A stretch of 64,000 nucleotides of DNA from Clostridia bacterium (lineage in GTDB: Bacteria; Bacillota; Clostridia; Oscillospirales; Acutalibacteraceae), in contig JAGAQV010000001.1 in assembly GCA_017622555.1 (NCBI GenBank), positions 124,001 through 188,000 of the forward strand, given 5' to 3'. This document shows, piece by piece, positions 1-8,930 of this stretch. A model generated the notes under the pieces. That model was not told the origin of the DNA, made no database searches, and was given only the letters and a program-made list of their open reading frames with translations. Made by a program: the position numbers and the translations under genes. Position 1 is the stretch's first letter; every line of letters starts with the position of its first letter.

Positions 1-338
1 TTTGAAAGTGAATGGTGCTGAAGCTCGGTAAGACCTGCAGGTAGTGTTGCAATTATACGTGGTCGCAGAATGTTATTGCCAAACGCCTGCTGCATATAGT
101 CCTTAAGCATAAGCTCGGTTAAGTCATAATCCGAAATGATGCCGTGTTCAATTGGGTAAACACTTAACATACTGTCGGGCGTTCTGCCGATTGTTTGCTT
201 TGCCTTTTCGCCAAAATATATAGGCTCCCAGCTTTCACTATCAACCGTAACAACGCTTGGCAGTTCAACAACTACCTTCGAACTTGAAAATATTACGGTT
301 TTTGAAGAGCCTAAATCTATACCAATGTCGGTAGCCAT
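1..338 (-). CDS. mreB: MreB/Mbl rod-shape protein, N-terminal part (runs off the window)
   Basis: The first 112 residues of an actin-like cell-shape protein are visible. They carry the phosphate-binding motif DIGIDLGSSKTVIF near the N-terminus and later PIEHGIISDYDLTE, typical of MreB and its paralogue Mbl. The family forms membrane-associated filaments that guide the peptidoglycan elongation machinery. The ATG start overlaps the comF stop codon as TAATG, so the two genes are translationally coupled. The C-terminal two thirds lie outside the window, so MreB and Mbl cannot be told apart. Confidence 0.9.
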   Translation of the reverse strand, partial: MATDIGIDLGSSKTVIFSSSKVVVELPSVVTVDSESWEPIYFGEKAKQTIGRTPDSMLSVYPIEHGIISDYDLTELMLKDYMQQAFGNNILRPRIIATLPAGLTELQHHSLS

Positions 339-1054
339 TATTTTCCTTCCTTCTTTTTGTTTTTTGCGGTCGTAAGACCTGTTATACAGTAAACCTCGTC
401 AGCGCCTAAAAGCAAAAGCTGCTTTGCACATTCGTCCATTGTGGCGCCTGTGGTTTTAATATCATCAACCAATAAAACGGTTTTTCCGTTTAAATTAACC
501 TTTTTATTTGCCAAAAATTTACCTTTCGTATTTTTAAAGCGTTCATCATAATTTAACTTGTGCTGAGTTTTGGCACCCCTTACGCTTATAATTGCATTAT
601 CAATTATTGGCAGTTTTAAAAGCTTTGAAATATGCCTTGCCAAAAGTTCAGACTGATTATACCCACGCTTAAGGTGTTTTCTGAATGTCATGGGAACAAA
701 GGTTATAACGTCAAAATTCACATTGCTGTAACAGCTTTTAACAGTAAGTGCCATTCTTTCAGCAAAAAATTTTGCAACACGTTCCTTATGACCGAATTTA
801 AAGCTATACATTGCTTCCTTCATTACTCCCGTATTATAAAACGGTGCGGCACAGCCGCTAAAATGAAACACGCGTTTAAAACAAAGACATTCCTTCTTAG
901 GAAGACCGCAACGGCCGCAAACCTTTGTATAGTCAACCGTTTCGGACATTTCACTGCAGTATTCACACAAATATTCGCCTTCGTTTATTATATCCCCGCA
1001 GCAAATACAGCTATTAGGAAACAATGCTGATACTATAACCTTAAAAATCGACAT
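338..1054 (-). CDS. comF: ComF family phosphoribosyltransferase-like protein
   Basis: About 238 residues. The N-terminus has a zinc-ribbon-like cluster (CICCGD, CEYCSEM, CGRCGLPKKECLC). The C-terminal half has the phosphoribosyltransferase signature VLLVDDIKTTGAT. This layout is typical of ComF, a late-competence DNA-uptake factor; the same fold occurs widely in non-competent bacteria. The ATG at 1054 (MSIFK) suits the AAGGA better than the ATG at 1063, which is only 2 bases from it. The gene overlaps the 3' end of recD2, so the two are probably co-transcribed. Confidence 0.88.
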   Translation of the reverse strand: MSIFKVIVSALFPNSCICCGDIINEGEYLCEYCSEMSETVDYTKVCGRCGLPKKECLCFKRVFHFSGCAAPFYNTGVMKEAMYSFKFGHKERVAKFFAERMALTVKSCYSNVNFDVITFVPMTFRKHLKRGYNQSELLARHISKLLKLPIIDNAIISVRGAKTQHKLNYDERFKNTKGKFLANKKVNLNGKTVLLVDDIKTTGATMDECAKQLLLLGADEVYCITGLTTAKNKKKEGK

Positions 1055-3245
1055 TAAAAGCATTATCCTTTAAAAATTTTTGAAGTGATGTATAACGAAG
1101 CGTTTTTCGGTCATTTTTCGCCATAGCGTCCCATATGGCTTCATCCCCAACAAGAATTAGCATTTTTTTAGCACGGGTAACCGCAGTATATAAAAGGTTA
1201 CGGTAAACAAGACGTGATGGCACGTCACATAGCGGTATAATTACGTAATCATACTCGCTTCCCTGACTTTTGTGCACCGTTATAGCGTAGGCCAATTCTA
1301 ACTGAGAAAGGTCTTCCGAAAAATATGTAACTATTCTATCATCAAATCTTACCCTTAAAATTTGGGCACGAATGTCAATATCGGTAATGTAACCAACATC
1401 GCCGTTAAAAACACCGCTTCCCGTTTCGCCATTATCTTTTGTAAAGGTAATATCGTAATTATTTTTAATTTGCATAACCTTATCGCCTTCACGAAAGTAA
1501 ACGCCCTTATATGAAAGCTGACGCTTATCCCGTGTGAAAGGATTAAGGTTAGACTGCAAAACGTTATTAATGTTAAGTGTGCCCGTGTCCATCATACGAG
1601 AGGGGCACAAAACCTGAATATCGGTTAAAGGGTCAACCCCATAAGCCGAGGGCAGCCTTTCACACACAAGACTAACCAACGTTTCAAGGGTTTGGTACTT
1701 GTCCGCCCGCTTCATAAAAAAGCAGTCAGTACCCTGAGCGTTAAATTCAGCCTTTTCGCCCTTAATAATTGCGTGTGCGTTGTTAATTATTGCGCTTTTT
1801 GCGGCTTGTCTGAAAACCTTTTGAAGCCTTATTGACGGAAAAATATCAGCCGCTAAAATATCGCCCAAAACATTACCTGCGCCAATACTTGGCAATTGGT
1901 CAGAATCCCCAACCAAAATAATACGACAAGAAAGTCGCAAGGCTTTTAGCAAATTATCAAACAAGATAGCATCTATCATAGAAGCCTCGTCCACGATAAT
2001 GACGTCACATTCAAGGGGGTTTTTCTCATTACGGTTAAAGTAAGGCTTGTCATTTTCGCCCCATTCAACCTCTAGCATACGGTGAATTGTTCTAGCTTCC
2101 ATACCCGTAAGCTCAGTCATACGCTTTGCAGCGCGACCTGTAGGGGCGGCAAGCTCGATTTTTAGGTTGCGGTTTTCAAAAAGCTTAATAATAGCATTAA
2201 GGGTTGTGGTTTTACCCGTACCCGGACCGCCCGTAAGCACCAAAATCCCGCTTTCAAAGGCCTCAAAAATTGCTTGGCGCTGTAAAGCCTCAAACTTAAT
2301 GCCCAGTCGGTTTTCAACGTTTTCTATTTCAAGCTCGTCCACAGTTACCGCTGTATTTATAAAACGCTTTACTGAACAAAGCCTTGCGGCAATATGTTCT
2401 TCAGCGTTGTGGTATTCGGGAATAAATAAAAAATCAACCCCGTCAATATTTTCACTGCAAAGACGAAAACACTCTATAAGCCTGTCACAGCAAATTTCCA
2501 CAACAGATTCTTTAGCGCCCAAAAGCCTACAAGCAACATCAACAAACTTTTTACGTGGCAAACAGGTGTGCCCATTATATAAATTCTTCCTTAAAACATA
2601 TTCAATGCCTGCTGAAACCCTTAGTTCGCTTGACATATCAAACTGATAGTCGTTTGCAATTTCCTCACAAAGCTCGAAGGGAAAGTCTATCCCCTCTTCA
2701 CACAAAACGTAAGGGTTTGCTTTTATAACCTCAATAGCGTTAGCCCCTAGCTTGCGGTAAATGGCTACACACCTATCTGGCGAAATGCTGTATTTTGAAA
2801 GCATCATCATAATATCACGAACACCGAATTGCTTTTGGTATTCTTCGTGAATTTGCATTGCCTTTTGCATTGAAATACCCTTAAGGGTTGCCATATCGGA
2901 CGGGTGGTTTTGAATAATATCCAAAGTGTCAGTACCGAATTTTTCAACCAAACGGGTTGCAGTTGTAGGACCCACACCCTTTATTGCGCCTGAGGATAAA
3001 TACCTTAAAATTGCGGCGGCATTTTCGGGGGTGCGCTGTGTAAAGGATGAAACCTTAAACTGTTCGCCATAGGTGGCGTGAACGGTGTATTCACCTTCGC
3101 ATTCGACCGAATCTCCCTCGTTTATAAATGGCAAGGTGCCAACAATAATAACGTCTTCGGTTTTTGTTCTTAAAACCGCTACTGTATAAGCGTTAGTTTC
3201 GTTGCGAAAGGTTATTTTTTGAATAATGCCTGAAATTGTATCCAT
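1041..3245 (-). CDS. recD2: RecD2-type ATP-dependent DNA helicase
   Basis: A 734-residue superfamily 1B helicase. An N-terminal OB-like region and helix-hairpin-helix repeats (about residues 85-190, e.g. GAIKGVGPTTATRL) precede the helicase core. Walker A is GGPGTGKTTT near residue 340, Walker B is VDEASMID, motif III is GDSDQLPSIGAGN, and motif VI includes AITVHKSQGSEYD. This is the RecD2/YrrC form found in bacteria without RecBC; it acts in DNA repair and replication-fork maintenance. It overlaps comF downstream and directly follows the small membrane-protein gene. Confidence 0.95.
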   Translation of the reverse strand: MDTISGIIQKITFRNETNAYTVAVLRTKTEDVIIVGTLPFINEGDSVECEGEYTVHATYGEQFKVSSFTQRTPENAAAILRYLSSGAIKGVGPTTATRLVEKFGTDTLDIIQNHPSDMATLKGISMQKAMQIHEEYQKQFGVRDIMMMLSKYSISPDRCVAIYRKLGANAIEVIKANPYVLCEEGIDFPFELCEEIANDYQFDMSSELRVSAGIEYVLRKNLYNGHTCLPRKKFVDVACRLLGAKESVVEICCDRLIECFRLCSENIDGVDFLFIPEYHNAEEHIAARLCSVKRFINTAVTVDELEIENVENRLGIKFEALQRQAIFEAFESGILVLTGGPGTGKTTTLNAIIKLFENRNLKIELAAPTGRAAKRMTELTGMEARTIHRMLEVEWGENDKPYFNRNEKNPLECDVIIVDEASMIDAILFDNLLKALRLSCRIILVGDSDQLPSIGAGNVLGDILAADIFPSIRLQKVFRQAAKSAIINNAHAIIKGEKAEFNAQGTDCFFMKRADKYQTLETLVSLVCERLPSAYGVDPLTDIQVLCPSRMMDTGTLNINNVLQSNLNPFTRDKRQLSYKGVYFREGDKVMQIKNNYDITFTKDNGETGSGVFNGDVGYITDIDIRAQILRVRFDDRIVTYFSEDLSQLELAYAITVHKSQGSEYDYVIIPLCDVPSRLVYRNLLYTAVTRAKKMLILVGDEAIWDAMAKNDRKTLRYTSLQKFLKDNAFNVDF

Positions 3246-3554
3246 TTATCCCTTTCCTTTCACAACAAATTTTAAATTATACTTACTCGCTAGCTGTTCA
3301 CATTCAAGGACAGTATCAGCACTTAGATTTTCAGCAACAATTATTATTCTATCGGCATATTTACTGCCAAGCCATTTAAGCTGTTCCCCAGCGAACATCA
3401 TTTGCCTTATTGCCGTTTCCTCTTTAAGCACAACTACAAGAGTGGCATTCATTTTTCTCTTTGGAAAAATCATTATAAGCCTTATAAGATGCAAAAATTC
3501 GCACAATCCGAACAAGGATAACAGCAAAAAAACCAAAAAAAGTAAAAGCTTCAT
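3246..3554 (-). CDS. small single-pass membrane protein, unknown function
   Basis: A 102-residue protein with a hydrophobic N-terminal segment (about residues 2-30) and a cytoplasmic tail of alpha/beta character (ATLVVVLKEE, DRIIIVAENLS). I do not recognise a family with certainty. The ATG at 3554 is preferred over an in-frame TTG at 3560. The stop is immediately followed by recD2, and the gene sits downstream of cdaR. A hairpin covers its ribosome-binding region (separate entry). Confidence 0.6.
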   Translation of the reverse strand: MKLLLFLVFLLLSLFGLCEFLHLIRLIMIFPKRKMNATLVVVLKEETAIRQMMFAGEQLKWLGSKYADRIIIVAENLSADTVLECEQLASKYNLKFVVKGKG

Positions 3555-3559
3555 AAACA

Positions 3560-3598
3560 ATGACTCCCCCCGCTTTATATTACGCGAGGAGGAATCAT
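3560..3598 (-). promoter_or_regulatory. hairpin covering the ribosome-binding site of the 102-aa membrane protein
   Basis: On the minus strand ATGATTCCTCCT pairs with GGGGGGAGTCAT over 12 positions, three of them G-U. The 3' arm contains the purine-rich stretch that would act as Shine-Dalgarno for the ATG at 3554. It follows the cdaR stop and lacks a strong U-tract. It could be a weak terminator or a translational control element; the sequence alone does not decide. Confidence 0.35.
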
Positions 3599-3620
3599 TT
3601 TGTTAAAAATCGGTTAAAAT

Positions 3621-4895
3621 TTACTTTTTTGTAATGGTTGCAGTTGTAGTATAAGCGCCACAAACCCAAACATTTTTATAATTTTTAAAATTCATTATAA
3701 CATTCAGCGAATGCTGACCCTCAGCCTTGTCAATCAAATCAACCTGTGCAGTCAAAACGTCGGCTGTAATTTTATTTACAGCAGCCCTTGGACCGCAAAT
3801 TTTAACGTTTCTTATAGAGGTTTGAACGCTCTTAAGACCCGCCTTAAGATTAACTGCCTTAACAGTGGATACAGTAATAGTTTTTTCAATATAACCCAAA
3901 GTATCAATTGTAACAGTGAAGATTTCAAAATTGTCGACCAAACGCACACCCTCAGGCAACTTAGGTGTTACAGCAAACTGCTTATTGTTAAGTGAAATTT
4001 GCGAAACGTCAATTGCCGAAAGGTCAATTTTCGATATTTTATCAATAATATCGGGATTACCAATAATATCAACATTAGCATGGTCAATCGCATATTTTAT
4101 AGTGCTCTTATCAAAGCCACCGGGAAGATTTGTAAAGTCTGCCACAACCGAAACGGTTTTCCTTTTAGAAATCGGCACTTTAACCTTAACTGCTTCGGCA
4201 TTCAAGGTAATATTTTCCAGTGATATAACCTTGCCGCCCTCATCCAGAAGGTTAATATGGGCATCAAATGTTTCGGTTTCGGACAAAACACGGTCAACGT
4301 CACAAACAGCCACTACAGATGCGATTTTGTTAACCTTGCTTCTTGGACCTTTAACCTTTAGAACATCACCCTCGATACCGCTTACAATACCCGCTTCGGC
4401 AATAAGACCTTCTTTAGCTGCAGCACCCTTTGCATCGGCTTTAACGGTAAAGTCCTTAGTGTCGAAATAGTCAAACTCAACCTTAACGGTAGAGGGAGAA
4501 ACTGACAATATTTCGTAATTGGTTGAAGAACGTGATGCCACAACGTCCAGCTTATATTGACCAGGCTCATCAACCGTTGCCGCCGAAACGTAAACCGTTA
4601 AATCTTCAGGTCTTAGCGAAGAAACAACATAGCTTGGTCCCCTTACAACCACACTAAACTTTTGTGAGGAAACATCACCTACAATGTTCATACCGTTTTC
4701 ATCAGCAAAAGTGTTTTCCATATTAACGTTTAGTGTAAGATTTGTAAAAGTGCGTTCACGCATTGGATTTTCCTGTGTAGTAATAACGAGCCATAGCACG
4801 AACGCTAAAAAAATAGAAAGCGGAATGATTACCCTTTTATTGTAAAGTAACCCCTTAAGTGCGGATGGCTTTAATATTTTAAATTTATCTGACAT
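3621..4895 (-). CDS. cdaR: CdaR (YbbR-domain) regulator of diadenylate cyclase
   Basis: A 424-residue protein with one N-terminal transmembrane helix (about residues 22-40, IPLSIFLAFVLWLVIT) followed by tandem YbbR domains of about 80 residues outside the membrane. Each has the pattern of a beta-strand block ending in a 'VKVKGPRS'-like turn (VRGPSYVVS, KVKGPRSKV, KICGPRAAV). The family binds and modulates CdaA. The gene lies 15 bp downstream of cdaA on the same strand, the usual order, although glmM is not the next gene here. Confidence 0.92.
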   Translation of the reverse strand: MSDKFKILKPSALKGLLYNKRVIIPLSIFLAFVLWLVITTQENPMRERTFTNLTLNVNMENTFADENGMNIVGDVSSQKFSVVVRGPSYVVSSLRPEDLTVYVSAATVDEPGQYKLDVVASRSSTNYEILSVSPSTVKVEFDYFDTKDFTVKADAKGAAAKEGLIAEAGIVSGIEGDVLKVKGPRSKVNKIASVVAVCDVDRVLSETETFDAHINLLDEGGKVISLENITLNAEAVKVKVPISKRKTVSVVADFTNLPGGFDKSTIKYAIDHANVDIIGNPDIIDKISKIDLSAIDVSQISLNNKQFAVTPKLPEGVRLVDNFEIFTVTIDTLGYIEKTITVSTVKAVNLKAGLKSVQTSIRNVKICGPRAAVNKITADVLTAQVDLIDKAEGQHSLNVIMNFKNYKNVWVCGAYTTTATITKK

Positions 4896-4910
4896 TTATA
4901 ACCCATCCTT

Positions 4911-5789
4911 TCATTGATTTTTCTTAAAGGGATTTATGTTTTTAAGTACCTTAACAACAGGCGACGACTTTTGCTGATTTTCATTATCCAAAAGAAGTCG
5001 TCTTAGTTCAGCCGCAGCAGTAACTGCGTTATAGTTACGAGTGATATTGCCGCCTTCAGCAATTGAAATTGTACCTGTTTCTTCCGAAACCACAAGCACT
5101 ACCGCATCGGAATTTTCACTCATACCGATAGCGGCACGATGGCGGGTACCCATTGATGAACTAGACAAATCAAGTTGGCTTAATGGTAAAATACACCCTG
5201 CGGCATAGATACGACCGTTGCGTACAATTACAGCACCGTCGTGCAAGGGTGATTTCGGGAAGAAAATATTATTAACAACCGAAACAGAAGTTGCAGCGTC
5301 CACAATTGTACCGGTATTAATAATTTCACCGAGTTGTGTTTCCCGTTCAAACACAATAAGTGCGCCGATTTTCTTTTCCTGCATAAAGCCTGCCGCCTTA
5401 CAAATTTTATCAATACTTTCAGACTGTGCGCTTTCTCGCTCGTCAAAAAGCTGACCTGCTGTAAGCTTTGTGCGGCCCACCCTTTCAAGTATTCGGCGAA
5501 GCTCGGGCTGGAATATAACCGCAGCGGCGATGATGATAAAATCAATCGCTTTTGATAGAGCCCACTGAATTGTTACAAGGTTCCACCATTTCGCAATAAC
5601 AAAAACCAAAAACAAAATAACAAGACCCTTAACAAGCTGACCTGCCCTTGATTCACGCAAAAACACAATGCCTTGATAAATAACATAAGCGATAACCGCA
5701 ATGTCAATAATATCAGAAATTCCGCCATTAGCAATTGCGTAAACAATTTGATTCCATAGCATATACAGTGTATCAAAAAATGCGCCCAA
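4911..5789 (-). CDS. cdaA: CdaA membrane-bound diadenylate cyclase
   Basis: A 292-residue protein with three N-terminal membrane helices (about residues 10-95) and a C-terminal DAC domain carrying DGA (184-186) and RHRAA (216-220), the two conserved nucleotide-binding motifs. It makes c-di-AMP from two ATP; in Firmicutes this messenger controls potassium and osmolyte transport and cell-wall homeostasis. The start is TTG at 5789, placed after AGAAGGGA; ATG at 5762 is an alternative. Its regulator cdaR follows directly. Confidence 0.95.
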   Translation of the reverse strand: MGAFFDTLYMLWNQIVYAIANGGISDIIDIAVIAYVIYQGIVFLRESRAGQLVKGLVILFLVFVIAKWWNLVTIQWALSKAIDFIIIAAAVIFQPELRRILERVGRTKLTAGQLFDERESAQSESIDKICKAAGFMQEKKIGALIVFERETQLGEIINTGTIVDAATSVSVVNNIFFPKSPLHDGAVIVRNGRIYAAGCILPLSQLDLSSSSMGTRHRAAIGMSENSDAVVLVVSEETGTISIAEGGNITRNYNAVTAAAELRRLLLDNENQQKSSPVVKVLKNINPFKKNQ

Positions 5790-5884
5790 TTTTCAACATC
5801 CCTTCTCAAGCGTATTATTATAATAATATTTCATCTTATTTTAACACATAAACAAATTTCATTCAATAGTAAATAATAAATTTT

Positions 5885-7003
5885 TTAAAGTTTTTTTGCG
5901 GCATTTATTGCCCTTAAAACCTCATTTTCGGTGTTGAAAACCGAAAAGCTTGCCCTAAGTGTACCAGAATCGGTTGTACCAAGCATTTTGTGTGCTGTCG
6001 GCGCACAGTGAAGCCCTGCCCGTAAGGCAATTCCGTTTTTATCAAAATAAGCGGCAGCCTCCTCACTTTTCATACCCTTCACATTAAAGGGCAAAATCGG
6101 TGCATATTTATGCATAAACGGTGGTTTAGTATAAAGAATTATATTTTCACAGCCCGAAAGTCCTTCATAAAGCATTTTTAATAGCCTTATTTCTTTTTTA
6201 TAAATATTTTCAACACCCTGTTTTTCAACAAAATCAATTCCTGCCGAAAGTCCTGCGATTGCAGGCACATTTATAGTGCCGCTTTCCAGCATTTCGGGTA
6301 ATGTGTTCGGCTGCAAAAATTCAAGAGAAGACGTACCTGTTCCACCCTCGATAATTGTGCTTTCAATTGGTTTTCTACAAATTAAAATACCAAGTCCCAT
6401 TGGTGCATAAAGGCTTTTATGGGGCGCCGCACACAAATAATCTATGCACATTCCCTGCATATTTATTGGTAAAATGCCGGCTCCCTGCGCCGCATCAAGA
6501 CAAAACAAAACCCCTCTTTTTTGGCAAATTCTTGCTACCTCTAAAAACGGTAAAATTTGTCCCGTAACGTTAGAAGCCGCCGTCATAATTACAAGCTTTG
6601 TATTTACCTTGATTTTATCCTCAAAGGCTTTTACGGTATCGTTATCATTTTCATAAACCCTTGCAACTGAATAATTTATACCCGTTTTTACAAGCGGACG
6701 CATAACCGCATTATGCTCAAGACTTGAAACAACCGCGTGGTCTCCTTTTTTCAGCACACCCTTTATAACAAAATTCAGACTTTGTGTGCAGTTTTGGGTG
6801 AAAACGACCTGTTCAGCGCCCTCTGCGCCAAAAAAATCGGCTGTTTTTTGTCGTGTTTTATACACCAAATCTGCCGCCATAGTCGATGCCTTGTGTCCGC
6901 TTCTTCCCGGATTTGCCGACAAGTTTAAAAGTGCAAAATTCACCGCATTTATAACCGACTGCGGTTTATGTCCGTTTGTGGCGGCATTATCTAAATAAAT
7001 CAT
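5885..7003 (-). CDS. NifS-like cysteine desulfurase / selenocysteine lyase family
   Basis: A 372-residue class V PLP enzyme starting MIYLDNAAT. The PLP lysine is in PHKSLYAP (about K196), the ring-stacking His in SLEHNAV, the Asp in LDAAQ, and the active-site Cys in GLHCAPTAH near residue 333. The family removes sulfur or selenium from cysteine or selenocysteine as a persulfide. ATG 7003 is chosen because GGAGG lies 8 bases upstream. The preceding gene is DUF3343, a pairing common in clostridial sulfur/selenium loci. A terminator hairpin separates the two. Confidence 0.88.
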   Translation of the reverse strand: MIYLDNAATNGHKPQSVINAVNFALLNLSANPGRSGHKASTMAADLVYKTRQKTADFFGAEGAEQVVFTQNCTQSLNFVIKGVLKKGDHAVVSSLEHNAVMRPLVKTGINYSVARVYENDNDTVKAFEDKIKVNTKLVIMTAASNVTGQILPFLEVARICQKRGVLFCLDAAQGAGILPINMQGMCIDYLCAAPHKSLYAPMGLGILICRKPIESTIIEGGTGTSSLEFLQPNTLPEMLESGTINVPAIAGLSAGIDFVEKQGVENIYKKEIRLLKMLYEGLSGCENIILYTKPPFMHKYAPILPFNVKGMKSEEAAAYFDKNGIALRAGLHCAPTAHKMLGTTDSGTLRASFSVFNTENEVLRAINAAKKL

Positions 7004-7020
7004 AAAAAATCCTCCAAAAA

Positions 7021-7048
7021 AGAGCATTCCAAAGGCTTGGAATGCTCT
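7021..7048 (-). terminator. Rho-independent terminator after DUF3343 gene
   Basis: A 12-bp perfect stem (AGAGCATTCCAA with its complement, short loop) followed on the minus strand by a run of T. It ends just before the GGAGG of the cysteine desulfurase gene, so it may partly uncouple the two genes. Confidence 0.8.
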
Positions 7049-7057
7049 TTAAAATAG

Positions 7058-7276
7058 TTATTGCTCTTCGGTAATTTTAAGAATTTTTACCCCGTTATTT
7101 TTTAATATTTTCTCCGCTTCAGATACTTTTTCGCTTATTATAAGCACATATCCGCACCCAAGAGTCTTATCACCGGTAATTCTTTCAATTTTAACCGCAA
7201 AGCCGTTTTTTCGTAATATATCCCTACCCTTTATAGCGTAGGTGACAGTTCCGGTAGCTATTACATATCTTTTCAT
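7058..7276 (-). CDS. DUF3343 putative Se/S carrier-like protein
   Basis: A 72-residue protein. ATG 7276 is preferred to the upstream in-frame ATG because GGAG lies 8 bases before it. The sequence reads MKRYVIATGTVTYA at the N-terminus and has the GCGYVLII motif with a central cysteine, typical of DUF3343. Members of this family sit next to cysteine desulfurases or YedF-like proteins and are suspected carriers of sulfur or selenium. Its neighbour here is a cysteine desulfurase, which fits that role; direct function is unproven. Confidence 0.75.
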   Translation of the reverse strand: MKRYVIATGTVTYAIKGRDILRKNGFAVKIERITGDKTLGCGYVLIISEKVSEAEKILKNNGVKILKITEEQ

Positions 7277-7331
7277 TAAAGTCACTCCGCTGTTATATAA
7301 TATGCGAAGCTTTAAAAACTGACAAACCCTA

Positions 7332-8357
7332 TTACATTTCTTCTTTGTAATATTTTATTGTGACAATTAAAATTATGGGTAAAACTATTAGTCCCACACC
7401 ACCGAAAAGCTTTAAGCCCAAATACATTGAAAACAGTATAAATAAAGGGTTTATGCCCATTTGTCCGGACACAATTTTAGGTTCGCAAAAATTGCGAACA
7501 ATTATAATAATTACATATAAAATTGCAAGGCCAATTGCTAAACCTGTATTCCCTGTGAGAGCGCTGTAAACCGCCCACGGTACCATTACCGCACCCGTAC
7601 CCAAAACTGGCAAAAAATCTATAAACGCAATTAATAGCGCCCATAAATACGAATTTTTTATTCCCAAAACGCTAAGCCCTAACCACAACTCTGCAAAGGT
7701 TATAAGCATTAACAAAAAATAGCCCTTAATTATTTTTAAAACGCTTTTTGAAAATATTGCTTTTATGCGCAAAAATCGGTTATAAAAGGCTTCACTGCAA
7801 AGTGATTTTGCAAATTTCGAAAGCCCGTCAAAGTCCTTCGAAATGTAACACGCCGAAACCAATGCAACCACGCTGCTTAATAAAAAAGACGGTAGCGAAG
7901 TCACAATCGCTTTTACGGTATTGGTTAAAAAATCGGTAAGACTTTTTGAAATGTTTTCTAACACACCGCTTAATGAAAGCTTATATTCCTGCGGGAAATA
8001 TTCCGCCAGCCACCCTTCAACGCTTTGAATGATGCTTTTTAGACTTGAAAAAAAGTCTGGCAGAAAGTCAATAAGACCTACCGAATATATAATAAGGCGA
8101 TATACTAAAAAAACAAGCCCTGCGCCTACGCCTAAATAAATACCTGCCGATAGCAACACCGCACAATACGGTTTTTTTATACCAGTTCTTTTACTTAAAA
8201 AAATTGCAGGCTTTTGGGATAAACCCGCCACTATAATAGACAATAAGAACGGAAACATTCTTAAAAGCAAAAAACGGCTTATCAGTACTGTTAAAACACT
8301 AATTATTGCAACATATAAAAAATTAACTAAAAACTGCTTTTTTGCCTGTTGGTCCAA
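7332..8357 (-). CDS. ytvI: YtvI-like sporulation integral membrane protein (AI-2E transporter family)
   Basis: A 341-residue polytopic membrane protein with paired N-terminal helices, a central soluble stretch (about residues 100-145, VEGWLAEYFPQE) and a C-terminal helix bundle with FIDFLPVLGTGAVMVPW and the PKIVSGQMGINPL signature of the AI-2E exporter / PerM superfamily. The overall pattern matches the sporulation-specific YtvI subgroup. It is transcribed divergently from the hom operon. Confidence 0.8.
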   Translation of the reverse strand: MDQQAKKQFLVNFLYVAIISVLTVLISRFLLLRMFPFLLSIIVAGLSQKPAIFLSKRTGIKKPYCAVLLSAGIYLGVGAGLVFLVYRLIIYSVGLIDFLPDFFSSLKSIIQSVEGWLAEYFPQEYKLSLSGVLENISKSLTDFLTNTVKAIVTSLPSFLLSSVVALVSACYISKDFDGLSKFAKSLCSEAFYNRFLRIKAIFSKSVLKIIKGYFLLMLITFAELWLGLSVLGIKNSYLWALLIAFIDFLPVLGTGAVMVPWAVYSALTGNTGLAIGLAILYVIIIIVRNFCEPKIVSGQMGINPLFILFSMYLGLKLFGGVGLIVLPIILIVTIKYYKEEM

Positions 8358-8425
8358 ACTTTTACCACCCTTTTTTATAAAATTTATGCAACTTTTACAT
8401 TTATGTAAAAAAATACTTTTAGGGG

Positions 8426-8454
8426 TTGATTTTTAAGGATAAGTGTACTATAAT
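8426..8454 (+). promoter_or_regulatory. SigA promoter of the ACT-hom-lysC operon
   Basis: TTGATT at 8426-8431 and TATAAT at 8449-8454 with a 17-base spacer. The start of transcription would be near 8461, giving a leader of about 25 nt before the ATG at 8487, too short for a T-box or lysine riboswitch. Confidence 0.8.
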
Positions 8455-8486
8455 TGAATACAATAGTTTTTCTATGGGGGACACTT

Positions 8487-8930
8487 ATGAATAATTCAAG
8501 CTATTTTTTAGTAGATTCAAGGGTTCTGCCAAGTGTATTTGAAAGTGTGGTTTTGGCTAAAGAGCTTTTAGCCGACGGTCGTGCACAAAACGCAAGTCAG
8601 GCGGCCAAAATGGCGGGCATTTCAAGAAGTGCCTTTTATAAGTATAAGGATTATGTTTTTAAATATTCCGAATCAGACCAAAAAACCCTTACACTTTTAG
8701 CCAAGCTCTCGGACAAGGCAGGAACGCTATCTTCCCTTACGACTGCGCTTTATGAATATGGCGCAAATATTTTAACGGTAAATCAGGCTATTCCTGTTGA
8801 TGGAGCGGCTGATGTTACGATAACAATTAAAACTGACAAAATTACTGTTTCGGTTGATGAGATGCTTAATTCCCTTAAAGGTATTGAAGGCATTGTTTCT
8901 ATTAAAAGCATGAACGGAGGGCAAAAATGA
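8487..8930 (+). CDS. ACT-domain regulator (UPF0735, ThrR/PheB-like)
   Basis: A 147-residue protein with an N-terminal helix-turn-helix-like segment (NASQAAKMAGISRSAFYKYK, about residues 30-52) and a C-terminal ACT domain (about 72-145). The UPF0735 family includes Bacillus ThrR, which regulates threonine synthesis genes. Position directly upstream of and overlapping hom (ATGA) supports control of aspartate-family amino acid synthesis. ATG 8487 has GGGGGAC upstream; the longer in-frame start at 8454 falls inside the promoter -10 box. Confidence 0.82.
   Translation: MNNSSYFLVDSRVLPSVFESVVLAKELLADGRAQNASQAAKMAGISRSAFYKYKDYVFKYSESDQKTLTLLAKLSDKAGTLSSLTTALYEYGANILTVNQAIPVDGAADVTITIKTDKITVSVDEMLNSLKGIEGIVSIKSMNGGQK

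Noticed and set aside
8400..8486. T-box or lysine riboswitch before hom/lysC
   Set aside because: The promoter is only about 25 bases before the first gene, leaving no room for such a leader.
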